Part shown: in pieces, positions 1 through 6,322 of the stretch
Position numbering within the stretch: position 1 is the stretch's first letter
Layout: every line of letters begins with the position of its first letter
Source: DASVXQ01 sp046727955
Lineage (GTDB): Bacteria; Actinomycetota; CALGFH01
NCBI GenBank assembly: GCA_046727955.1
Contig: JBKPDO010000047.1
Coordinates: forward strand, 1 to 7,499
Reading direction: 5' to 3'
Length of the DNA stretch: 7,499 nt
The notes under the pieces: generated by a model
Databases searched by the model: none
Told to the model about the DNA's origin: nothing
The model's input: the letters and a program-made list of their open reading frames with translations, nothing else
Program-made: the position numbers and the translations under genes

Positions 1-47
1 CGAGGAGGGGCCGCCCGCCGGCACGACAGCCGACAGTGGACAGCGGC

Positions 48-141
48 TGGGGAGACCTCATGGCCGCCAGTGGGGAAATCTCATGGCCGCGAGCGGGGAC
101 TTCTCCGGCCGCCTACGGGGAGATTCTCACGGCCGCCGACA
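48..141. repeat. Four tandem terminal repeats, IS21-like element end
   Basis: Four imperfect copies lie head to tail at 48-70, 71-93, 94-115 and 116-141. Their consensus is about TGGGGAnATCTCATGGCCGCC. The last copy ends in CCGACA, so on the other strand the block begins TGTCGGCGGCC. Arrays of such multiple terminal repeats next to a TG..CA end are a known feature of IS21-family elements, where they bind the IstA transposase. The body of that element would lie left of the window. Positions 1-47 show no gene I can name. The main alternative is that these are TnsB-binding sites at the end of the Tn7-like element that starts about 250 bp to the right. Against this, the TG..CA end points away from tnsA. 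Confidence 0.6.
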
Positions 142-223
142 GGCGCTGCCGGTCGTGAACACCCGCTCGGTGGAGGCCGCCCGCGTCCAGGCCCGCGCCG
201 CCGCCGCCGACGGTCCCGCCTGA
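142..223 (+). pseudogene. C-terminal coding tail of an unidentified gene
   Basis: Directly after the presumed insertion-sequence end, a frame runs to a TGA at 221-223. Its codons are almost all G- or C-ending. It reads LPVVNTRSVEAARVQARAAA and then ADGPA before the stop. A GTG at 155 could be an internal start but has no clear ribosome binding site. The simplest reading is the 3' end of a gene interrupted by the element to the left. A strong hairpin follows its stop within a few bases, which suits a gene end. The tail is alanine-rich, and I recognise no family. The same frame is also open through the repeat array, so a chance open frame is possible. Confidence 0.25.
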
Positions 224-224
224 T

Positions 225-254
225 CGCTCCCACCCCGGCCGGGTGCGGGCAGCG
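225..254 (+). terminator. GC-rich hairpin after the stop at 221-223
   Basis: An inverted repeat pairs CGCT (225-228) with AGCG (251-254), then CCC with GGG, then CACCC with GGGTG around a small CGGCC loop. It begins two bases after a TGA. There is no T-run, which is common for hairpin terminators in high-GC actinomycetes. It could insulate the tnsA operon from upstream transcription. Confidence 0.35.
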
Positions 255-393
255 GCGCTGTGGTGGTCTGTGGTGAATGGCTGTGTCGCGTGTGTGGTGA
301 CGGTGACGCCGTATAGCCGTGTTTTTGCTGAAGCTGCTTGCTGGCTGGAGACTCCCTGGCTGTTCACGGGTGGGGTGGTGAGGGGGTCGGTGG
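255..393 (+). other. Leader upstream of tnsA, possible left end of the Tn7-like element
   Basis: This stretch is less GC-rich than its surroundings and full of TGTGGTGA-like words, for example TGTGGTG near 260-266, 271-276 and 294-299. It holds the only T-run nearby, GTGTTTTTGC near 321. It is where the left end and promoter of the transposon would be expected. I find no convincing array of about 20-bp transposase sites and no clear -35/-10 pair. An AGGGGG at 381-386 lies 7 nt ahead of the GTG at 394 and is a good ribosome binding site for tnsA. Confidence 0.3.
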
Positions 394-1211
394 GTGCTCG
401 GCGAGATCTGGTCGCACGCATGCGGCCTGGAGGAGCTGTGGCGTTCCGACATCGGCGACGGCTCGCTGCCCACTGGGGAGCTGTCGTGCGGATCGGGATG
501 GACCAGCCGGTGGACAACGAGCTGGCGCCTGGCGGGCAGCCAGGTCGCCTGTGCGGTGCGCGATCTGGCGTCGCTGCCGGTGGTGGGCGCCGAGCCGGTC
601 CGGCGGTTTGCCTGGCAGCGGGGGCAGCGGCCCGGCCGGGCTTGCAGTATCTGGCGAGCACGGGTCGCCACCACGGGTTCGAGAGCATGGCCGAGCAGCG
701 GCTGCTGCTGGTGTTGGACTTTGCCGGCGAGCTGGTGGACGTGCTCTCGCAGCCGTTTCGCCTGCGGTTTCAGACCCGCTCGGGATGGCGGGAGCACGTC
801 CCGGACTTCCTGGTGTGGTCGCGGCGCGGTACCTGGCTGCTCAACGTCAAACGGCCAGGCGGCACCGATGAACGGGATCGGGTGTGCTTCGCGGCGGCCG
901 GCGAGGTCGCACTCGCCGCGGGTTGGCGGCACGTGGCGGTGACCGGCTGGCGGCCGAACGTGCTGGCGGTGATCGACGCGCTGTCGGCGCAGCGGCGACC
1001 GCTGGATGATCGGCTGGGCTTGCAGGGCGAACTGCAGGCCGCGGTCGCCGCCGGGCCACGGCCGTTTGGGGCGCTGGTCGAGGCGACCTCGCTGCCGACG
1101 GTGGCGCGGGCGCATGCGCTGCACCTGCTGTGGCACCGCCGGCTTGGCGTGGACTTCGCCCAGCCGCTGACCGATGGCTCGATGGTGGCAGGTGTGGGAG
1201 GCGGCCAGTGA
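394..1211 (+). pseudogene. tnsA: TnsA-like transposase endonuclease subunit, frameshifted near 630
   Basis: This is the TnsA-type endonuclease subunit that nicks the 5' ends of a Tn7-like transposon while TnsB handles the 3' ends. From GTG 394 the coding frame, with strongly G/C-ending codons, runs to ...EPVRRFAWQRGQR at about 630. The family sequence then continues in the -1 frame as RPGLQYLASTGRHHGFES. One lost base around 630-634 explains this, and repair gives about 272 aa, close to Tn7 TnsA (273 aa). Putative catalytic residues in repaired numbering are E97 (GFES, codon 681), D138 (HVPDFLV, codon 804) and K153 (LLNVK, codon 849). The C-terminal VARAHALHLLWHRRLGVDF resembles the TnsA C-terminal domain. 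The stop overlaps the tnsB start (GTGA). The second frame alone is open back to 243, but its upstream part is a poor match and probably not translated. The gene is either a true frameshift, a sequencing error, or, less likely, programmed. Confidence 0.75.
1196..1201 (+). promoter_or_regulatory. Ribosome binding site that sets the tnsB start
   Basis: GGGAGG lies 6 nt ahead of GTG 1208, whose last bases overlap the tnsA stop as GTGA. This favours GTG 1208 over the in-frame ATG at 1130, which would add 26 arginine- and proline-rich residues read inside tnsA. Confidence 0.6.
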
Positions 1212-3502
1212 CCCCGGCCGGGCGGGATGGGCTGCTGGACCTGTCGGTGGGCTCGAGGCTGACGCTGGAGGGTGCCGAGTGGACGGTGGAATCAGTCCAG
1301 CCGCAGGTGGGGCAGGTGGTCTTGGTTTCAGGGGATGGCCAGTGGCAGCAGACCACGATCCGGCGGCTGGTCAACCATCCCGACCGTCGCCTGCCCGCCG
1401 GGTCGCAGCCGCTGGCGGCCCATGCTGCCGGCCAGCCCGCGACCATGGCCGACCTGGACCCAGCCCAGCAGCACCAGGTGCGCCTGCGGGCCGCCCATCT
1501 GCTGGAGGTCGAGACCGGATTTCAAAGCGGCGACCCGCATCGGGCGCTGCCGGGCGAGCCCCGCCCGGCCTACGACCCGGCGATGACCACGCTGGGGCAG
1601 CGCCGACACGCCAAGGTGGCCGAGCTGGGAGCGTTCGGCGCCCAGGAGGCCGGCATGCTGCGGCTTGGGCGGGTGAGCGAGCGGACCCTGAAGCGGATGG
1701 CGGCCGCCTGGCGCGACTTGGGGATGGTCGGCTTGATCGACGGGCGGTGGCTGCGGCCCAGCAGCGGCCATCCCAGCATCACCACGGCGGTCCAGGAGGC
1801 GATCTTGGCGGTCCGCGCCGAGACCCTGCACCGCTCCAAGATCAGCATGCGCGCCCGCGAGCGGTTGATCTGCCAGTACGTGCGGGAGCGGTTCGGCCCG
1901 CAGGTGCCCGTGCCCGGCTACGACACGCTGCTGGCGGTGTGGACCGAGTGGTTCGGGCCCGGCGGTGCCCGGCAGCGGTATGCCCGTTCCGCCGCCGCAC
2001 TGCAGGCCTCCGGCGAGCACGTGGTGGTGCACCGGCCGGGGCAGGTGGTGGCGTTGGACACCAGCCTGTTGCCGGTCAAGGTCCGCGAGCACGTGTTCGG
2101 CGAGCCGGTCTCGACGCACCTGACGTTGGCGTTGGACGTCTATACGCGCTCGATCGTGGCGTTTCGGCTCACGCTGATCAGCGACACCTCGGTGGACGTG
2201 GCGATGCTGCTGCGCGACGTGATGCTGCCACTGCCCATGCGCGAGGACTGGGGCGAGGACATGCAGTGGCCCTACCCGGGCGTGCCAGCCGCGGTCATCG
2301 CCGAGTTCGCCGGCCACCGGGTGGCGGCGCTGCCGTTCTTTGCGCCGGAAACCGTTACCACCGACCACGGCGCCGTTTACAAAAACCACCATCTGGTCGA
2401 GGTCCAGCGGATCCTCGGGGTCAACATCTTGCCCGCGAGGGTGTTGCGCCCCACCGACAAGCACGCCGTCGAGCGGACCTTCGGGGCGATCCGGAGCCTG
2501 CTGCTGGAGCACCTGCTGGGCTACCAGGGCGTGGACGTGGCCGACCGCGGCGTGGACCCCGAAGCGGACGCCGTGCTGACCATCGCGCAGATGGAGCACC
2601 TGATCGCAACCTGGGTGGTCCGGGTGTGGCAAAACCGGCGGTTGGGCGAGCACGCCCCGCCGTGGGACCCGGCCGGCGAGCACAGCCCAAACACGCTGTT
2701 TGCCGCCGCGATGGCCCAGGGCGGGTTCGCCCTGCAGATCCCCGCGCCGGAGGCCTACTACGCGCTGCTACCCGCCCACTACGTGAAGATCCACGCCCGC
2801 CGTGGCGTCAAGCTCGGCGGGCTGTGGTATGACGGCCCAGCGCTTGACCCCTACCGTGGCCAGCCGTCGGCGCGGGGCGGACGCCACAAGGGCAAGTGGG
2901 CCGTGCACCGCGACCAGCGGGACTGCCGGCTCGCCTACTTCCAGGACCCCAACACGGGCGCCTGGCACACGCTGCGCTGGACCGGGCTGCCACCCGACGA
3001 CCAGGTGCCGGCGTTCTCCGACGCCCGCGTGCAGGACCTGCTGGACCAGGCGCGACGCCGTGGCCTGACGCCTCGGTCCGACACTGAGCTGCTGCCGGTG
3101 CTGCTGGAGCTACTTGCCGGTCATGCCCCAGTGGACCAGTGGCCCACCCAGCAGCAGCCCAAGCGTCGCCGCACGGCCCGGGCGAGGGAGGCCGCCCAGA
3201 CCACCGCCGCCGCCCGTGACCGCCCCCGCCAGGGCGAGGGTGACGGCACGCCCGCCCAGCCATCGGCAACCAACGTGGTGCCGTTGGACCCCGACGGGCA
3301 CGCCCGCCAGGTCCAAGACGCCATCGACGCCGAACGCCGGCGGCGGCGCGAGCAGGCCGTGCCGGTCACCCCACCCCCACCGCCCCGGCTCGGCGAGACC
3401 TACCGGCGTTCCAGCCTGCTCGTCCTTCCCCCTGAGGACGCCGAGGACCCACCAGCCGAGGCGGCCTCATCGGTATCAGCTTCACGGCAGGATCGGCGTT
3501 GA
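1208..3502 (+). CDS. tnsB: TnsB-like DDE transposase (Mu/Tn7 type)
   Basis: This is a 764-aa catalytic subunit that would bind the transposon ends, cut 3' strands and join them to target DNA. Domains in order: a small beta-rich N-terminal segment (aa 10-60, LTLEGAEWTVESV), helix-turn-helix-like DNA-binding segments (about 150-250, including ERTLKRMAAAWRDLGMVGLI), the integrase catalytic core (about 275-435), and a Mu transposase C-terminal beta barrel (about 520-600). A long low-complexity tail rich in Arg, Gln, Pro and Ala (about 640-764) follows. The triad is D284 (VALDTS), D386 (TTDHG) and E422 (HAVERTF), with exactly 35 residues between the second D and E. The frame is intact and it is the only undamaged gene of the operon. 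Its TGA overlaps the TTG start of tnsC as TTGA, implying translational coupling. Tn7 TnsB is 702 aa. The tail may carry the TnsC-contact region, which is inference. Confidence 0.92.
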   Translation: MTPAGRDGLLDLSVGSRLTLEGAEWTVESVQPQVGQVVLVSGDGQWQQTTIRRLVNHPDRRLPAGSQPLAAHAAGQPATMADLDPAQQHQVRLRAAHLLEVETGFQSGDPHRALPGEPRPAYDPAMTTLGQRRHAKVAELGAFGAQEAGMLRLGRVSERTLKRMAAAWRDLGMVGLIDGRWLRPSSGHPSITTAVQEAILAVRAETLHRSKISMRARERLICQYVRERFGPQVPVPGYDTLLAVWTEWFGPGGARQRYARSAAALQASGEHVVVHRPGQVVALDTSLLPVKVREHVFGEPVSTHLTLALDVYTRSIVAFRLTLISDTSVDVAMLLRDVMLPLPMREDWGEDMQWPYPGVPAAVIAEFAGHRVAALPFFAPETVTTDHGAVYKNHHLVEVQRILGVNILPARVLRPTDKHAVERTFGAIRSLLLEHLLGYQGVDVADRGVDPEADAVLTIAQMEHLIATWVVRVWQNRRLGEHAPPWDPAGEHSPNTLFAAAMAQGGFALQIPAPEAYYALLPAHYVKIHARRGVKLGGLWYDGPALDPYRGQPSARGGRHKGKWAVHRDQRDCRLAYFQDPNTGAWHTLRWTGLPPDDQVPAFSDARVQDLLDQARRRGLTPRSDTELLPVLLELLAGHAPVDQWPTQQQPKRRRTARAREAAQTTAAARDRPRQGEGDGTPAQPSATNVVPLDPDGHARQVQDAIDAERRRRREQAVPVTPPPPPRLGETYRRSSLLVLPPEDAEDPPAEAASSVSASRQDRR

Positions 3503-4133
3503 CGCAGCCGCCAGCGTCGCTGCTGCCGTTTCTGCCTGGTCCGGCGATCGACCGGGAGACCGCTGCGGGGTGGGAACGCTGGCGCCTGACCGGTCACAGC
3601 TTCGTCCCCGCGCCACGGCTGCAGTGGGCCGACTACCAGCGCCTGAGCCCGCGTGAGCGCCGGCTGCACGACCTGCACCGCGCCGCCACCCACGCCAACC
3701 TGCCGTTCCAGGAGACCCCGATGAGCGCCGCGGTCGCCCAGATCATGAGCTCACGCATCCACAACAACGCCCTCAAGCACAGGCCCACCACCCGTGCGGG
3801 GCTGCTGCTCAACGGCGGTGGCTACCAGGGCAAGACCGAGACCGCCTGCGAGGTCGCCGCCGCCTTCGCCGACCAATGGCTGGCGCTGCACGGCCAGCAC
3901 AACCCCGACGCGGTCGCTGGCACCCGCGACCAGCACCTGCCCGTGGCCTACGTGCAGACCCCGGTGACCGCGACCCCGAAGATGGTCTGCGAGGCGATCC
4001 TGGGCTTCTACGGCGCCGACCACAAGAAGATGACACTGGGTCAGCTCATCCGCGCGTCCGCGCCTCGCTGCACGACCACGGCACCCGCGTGTTGCTGCTG
4101 GACGACATCACCAGGCTCAAGCTGCACCGGCGG
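3499..4133 (+). pseudogene. tnsC: TnsC-like AAA+ regulator, frameshifted and truncated
   Basis: TnsC-type AAA+ ATPases link target selection to the TnsAB transposase. The TTG at 3499 overlaps the tnsB stop and has AGGA at 3489-3492, spaced 6 nt. The N-terminal ~100 residues are a family-like leader. Walker A is GGGYQGKT with K112. The strand LPVAYVQTPVTATPKM and the helix before MTLGQLIR follow. At about 4055-4057 the frame is lost. The family sequence resumes in the -1 frame as VRASLHDHGTRVLLLDDITR, which contains Walker B (LLLDD, codons 4092-4106). One missing base explains the shift. After LKLHR (about 4130) the similarity stops in all frames and hydrolase sequence begins. Sensor motifs and the C-terminal half are absent: about 211 residues are left of a usual 300 or more. 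ATPase function is therefore unlikely even if the frameshift is a read error. Confidence 0.8.
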
Positions 4134-4905
4134 CGGCGAGGGCGCGGTGCCGCTGGTCCTGCTCCAGCACTTCCGAGGAAATCTCGACAACTGGGACCCG
4201 GCGCTGATCGACACGCTCGCGTCGACACGGCGAGTCGTGACGTTCGACAACGCCGGAGTCGGCGGCTCCACCGGAACCACCCCGGACACCATCGAGCAGA
4301 TGGCGCGCGATGCCATTGCCTTCATCGCCGCCATGGAGCTCAGCCAGGTTGACCTCCTCGGCTACTCCATCGGCAGCTTCGTCGCGCAGCAGATCGCGCT
4401 GATGCGGCCGGCCATCGTCCGGAGGCTCGTTCTTGCGTCCTCGGCGCCACAGGGTGCGGCCGGCATGCATGGCTGGGCGCCCGAGGTCATCGGCGCGATC
4501 GGCACGCCGAAAACCAGCCCGGAGGCATACCTTGACGTGTTCTTCGCCCGGTCAGCGTCCAGCCGGCAGGCGGGCCAGCAAGCACTGCAGCGCATGTACG
4601 CCAGGACCGTGGACCGGGATGGGGCCACGACGTGGGCGACCCGCGAAGCCCAGTATGATGCGGTCTGCTCCTGGGGGACTCCCAATCATGGGCTGCTGCA
4701 GCGGCTGAGTGCCATCGGCATGCCGGTGTTCGTGGCGAACGGCGACAGCGACCCGATGATCCTGCCGCGCTATTCGTACCTGCTCGCGGGCCTGATCCCC
4801 CAGGCCCAGGTGAAGATCTACCCCGACTCGGCACACGGGTTCTTGTTCCAGCATCACGCCGAATTCGCCGCCGACGTCGAGGCATTTCTTACCGGCGCCA
4901 GCTGA
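4134..4905 (+). CDS. Alpha/beta hydrolase lacking its N-terminus, fused to tnsC remnant
   Basis: This is an alpha/beta-fold hydrolase of unknown substrate. It begins at the family's first core strand as VPLVLLQHFRGNLDNWD. The nucleophile is in GYSIGS (Ser codon 4366), the acid in ANGDSDP (Asp codon 4750) and the base in DSAHGF (His codon 4834), so the triad is complete. The order and spacing fit the family. The first 30-40 residues expected before VPLV are missing and are replaced by the end of tnsC. The frame is continuous with the first part of tnsC, so an uncritical reading gives one 468-aa protein from TTG 3499. That protein would be an artefact of a junction near 4131-4145 plus the upstream frameshift. 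GTG 4147 is a possible internal start (252 aa) but has no good ribosome binding site. Likely a non-functional remnant; the fold assignment itself is secure. Confidence 0.8.
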
Positions 4906-4970
4906 GAACCTGCCGGTCCCACCGCAACGCGCACCCGCCTCTGCTTTCCCAGCGCCCGGAGGTGAGGCTG

Positions 4971-4987
4971 AGGCCACACGTTGGCCT
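4971..4987. terminator. Short perfect hairpin, possible terminator
   Basis: AGGCCA and TGGCCT form a perfect 6-bp stem around the loop CACGT, about 65 bp after the hydrolase stop. No T-run follows. It could be a weak terminator or a protein-binding palindrome. Confidence 0.2.
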
Positions 4988-5144
4988 GCTATGGCCGGTC
5001 CACTGACCCGCAAGCGGCCGGGCGCAGATTGCCCGCGTCGGCGCGGCAACAACGGAGCCCGAGCACATTCGCCCTATCGCGCAGAGCGGCGGATCAGGGA
5101 GCGGCTGTAGCTCGGCACGAAGTCACATTCCGTGATCGGTCTGG

Positions 5145-5183
5145 CCGTCTCCGGGCACCGTCTCCGGGCACCGTATCCGGGCA
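5145..5183. repeat. Three tandem copies of a 13-bp unit
   Basis: CCGTCTCCGGGCA occurs at 5145-5157 and 5158-5170, and with one change (T to A, CCGTATCCGGGCA) at 5171-5183. It lies just beyond the 3' end of the minus-strand coiled-coil remnant. Slippage is the simplest origin. No function is apparent. Confidence 0.75.
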
Positions 5184-5237
5184 GTTCGTGACGTGACGAC
5201 CGCCACCAACAGCGGTTGCCGCGGATCCGCTCCCCGG

Positions 5238-5581
5238 TCACGGCGGCCTCCTCGCCGGTATCGCGACGATGTTGCCGGCCTTGGCTTCGTGGGTAAGTTC
5301 GGTGATGACGGCGCACAATGTCGTGATCTTGGCTTTGAGCTGGGCCTCGCTGGCTTCAAGCTACCGGATGCGTTCACGGGCGCCGGCCAGTTGCTGGCGC
5401 AGCGCGTCGGCGCCGGGGGTGGCGGGCCCGTCGGCCAGGGTCGTGGTCTTGAATTCGGTGACCAGGTCGGGGTGGTGCTCGTAGAGCCCAATCACGCCGA
5501 ACGGTCACCAAACAAACCTGCCGGCAACGGTTCCTGCTGGTCACGGATGGTGAGAAATAGCTCGGGTACGTCGTTGTAAGC
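5238..5581 (-). pseudogene. Coiled-coil protein remnant with internal stop and frameshift
   Basis: On the minus strand from GTG 5495 a frame reads VIGLYEHHPDLVTEFKTTTL, a short Pro/Ala linker, then ALRQQLAGARERIR. It meets TAG (minus codon at 5363-5361) and continues LEASEAQLKAKITTLCAVIT, then ELTHEAKAGNIVAIP, to TGA at 5240-5238. The heptad-like Leu/Ala/Glu/Lys pattern on both sides of the amber shows that it is a mutation in one coiled coil, probably CAG (Gln) to TAG. Upstream, in an adjacent frame ending at 5492, the codons read YNDVPELFLTIRDQQEPLPA then GLFGDRSA, which looks like the preceding part separated by a one-base shift. I cannot name the family. The layout resembles small helix-turn-helix plus coiled-coil proteins encoded beside actinobacterial recombinases (DUF6262-like), but this is a weak guess. 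Confidence 0.5.
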
Positions 5582-5610
5582 GACACGCGCTACCACTGCG
5601 CCACACGCCC
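5569..5610 (-). tRNA. 5' half of tRNA-Val(UAC), 3' half missing
   Basis: Read on the minus strand from 5610, the 42 nt match tRNA positions 1-43 exactly. Acceptor 5' strand is GGGCGTG, U8 is present, and the D stem GCGC/GCGC is perfect around loop AGTGGTA (A14, G18-G19, A21). The anticodon stem is TGTCG/CGACG (one G-U pair) with loop CTTACAA: U33, anticodon UAC, A37. After the anticodon stem there is no variable loop, no GGTTCGA T arm and no CACGCCC acceptor strand. The gene is therefore truncated and cannot make a tRNA. The AT-rich GTAATATAT just upstream (about 5611-5620) could be its old -10 region. Confidence 0.65.
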
Positions 5611-5783
5611 ATATATTACTGTCTGCGCAGTTCAACTCTGGTACTCGGAGTTTCGCGGCGCCCAGTGTAACGCTCCCTGGACACTTGGGGCCTACTCCAG
5701 CCGGACGGCGACGACTAAAAGAACCCAGGACCGTGCTGGATGATGGCTAGACGACCCGGCCACCCCACAGGTCGGGCGCGGGC
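5611..5783. other. Non-coding spacer upstream of the tRNA half
   Basis: This is the most AT-containing stretch of the window and has frequent stops in all frames. Apart from the possible tRNA promoter bases next to 5611 I see no gene or clear regulatory site. Confidence 0.4.
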
Positions 5784-5927
5784 TCAGGTCAGGTAGCGGC
5801 GGATCGCGTCCTCCAGCTCAAGCGCCTCGGTCTCCCACTCCCGCTTCGCCGCGGCCCAGCCGGTGGGCTCACACCTGGCGCCTGACGAGCCGGACAGGTA
5901 GCGCCGCGTACCGCCAGATGTCAACAT
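5784..5927 (-). CDS. Small hypothetical protein, 47 aa
   Basis: The minus-strand ATG at 5927 opens a 47-aa frame with G/C-ending codons, ending in TGA at 5786-5784. The C-terminal half (GWAAAKREWETEALELEDAI, then RRYLT) looks like a real amphipathic helix. The N-terminal half (TSGGTRRYLSGSSGARCEPT) looks disordered. A purine-rich GGTGGGG lies about 8 nt before the ATG. The frame also stays open upstream toward 6377, antisense to the HepT fragment, so it may be the 3' end of a lost gene rather than a genuine small gene. No family recognised. Confidence 0.3.
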   Translation of the reverse strand: MLTSGGTRRYLSGSSGARCEPTGWAAAKREWETEALELEDAIRRYLT

Positions 5928-5966
5928 GACCGCAACCCCACCGAGACCCGAGGTGAACCAGCCGAC

Positions 5967-6170
5967 ATGCCAGGCTCGATCGGAGCACCTACCGATCCTG
6001 CGGATGAGATCGCCCGCCGCCCCGAGGTGCCCTGGCGCCAAATCATCGGGATGCGCAATGTCCTCACCCACGGCTATTTCGACATCGACCTCGACATCGT
6101 CTGGTCGGTGGTCGAGCGCGATCTCGGCAAGCTTCGGTCCCAGGCCGAGGCCATCCTGGACGAACGCTGA
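5967..6170 (+). pseudogene. HepT-like HEPN ribonuclease toxin (DUF86), N-terminally truncated
   Basis: HepT toxins are HEPN-fold RNases, normally about 110-120 aa, paired with an MntA nucleotidyltransferase antitoxin. Only the last ~55 residues are readable here: PEVPWRQIIGMRNVLTHGYF followed by DIDLDIVWSVVERDL. The active-site R-x4-6-H motif is intact as RNVLTH (R30, N31, H35 from ATG 5967), and the following aromatic residue, part of the common RNxxxHxY pattern, is Y37. Upstream, IGAPTDPADEIARRPEVPW looks like a damaged version of the usual IGEAA..L..EIR..HPEVPW segment. Before that the similarity ends and no start with a ribosome binding site is seen. No MntA partner is present; the opposite strand of the expected place carries a small ORF instead. 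The fragment lacks its first helices and is probably inactive. Confidence 0.7.
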
Positions 6171-6307
6171 CCGCTCTGCCCTTCGCGTGCGCCTACCCTG
6201 AGCTGATGCGCAACCGTCAGGCCCGGTCCGCGGGATCGACGAACCGTGTGGATCGACAGGCCAGCCATCGTGGGGATCGGTCGCGTCCCGACAAGGAGCA
6301 GCCCCGC

Positions 6308-6314
6308 GAGGGGG
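6308..6314 (+). promoter_or_regulatory. Ribosome binding site that sets the methyltransferase start
   Basis: GAGGGGG lies 8 nt ahead of ATG 6323, and the protein then begins MFAIAIPGLAPLVHREL, a typical start for this family. The in-frame ATG at 6206 has no such site and would add 39 Arg/Ser-rich residues. Confidence 0.55.
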
Positions 6315-6322
6315 CGACCCGC

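Larger units (their letters stand above)
4906..5237. other. Gene-poor spacer after the hydrolase
   Basis: I find no supportable gene on either strand here: open frames are short and lack codon bias or recognisable motifs. It contains a small palindrome (4971-4987) and a 13-bp tandem repeat (5145-5183), both listed separately. Confidence 0.5.

Noticed and set aside
225..393. Confident left transposon end with TnsB sites
   Set aside because: Only loose TGTGGTGA-like words were found. No matching inverted end can be seen because the right side of the element appears deleted.
81..1136. Long minus-strand open frame antisense to tnsA and its leader
   Set aside because: Arg/Pro/His-rich translation without motifs, typical of antisense frames in GC-rich DNA. 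The plus strand has the family matches and codon bias.
1328..2683. 451-aa minus-strand open frame antisense to tnsB
   Set aside because: Open only because of the high GC of the opposite coding strand. tnsB on the plus strand has a complete catalytic triad.
1174..2832. 552-aa plus-strand frame overlapping tnsB
   Set aside because: Ala/Gly/Arg-rich out-of-frame translation with no domain; a shadow of tnsB.
5967..6170. Complete toxin-antitoxin pair
   Set aside because: Only the C-terminal part of HepT is present and no MntA nucleotidyltransferase motif is found nearby on either strand.
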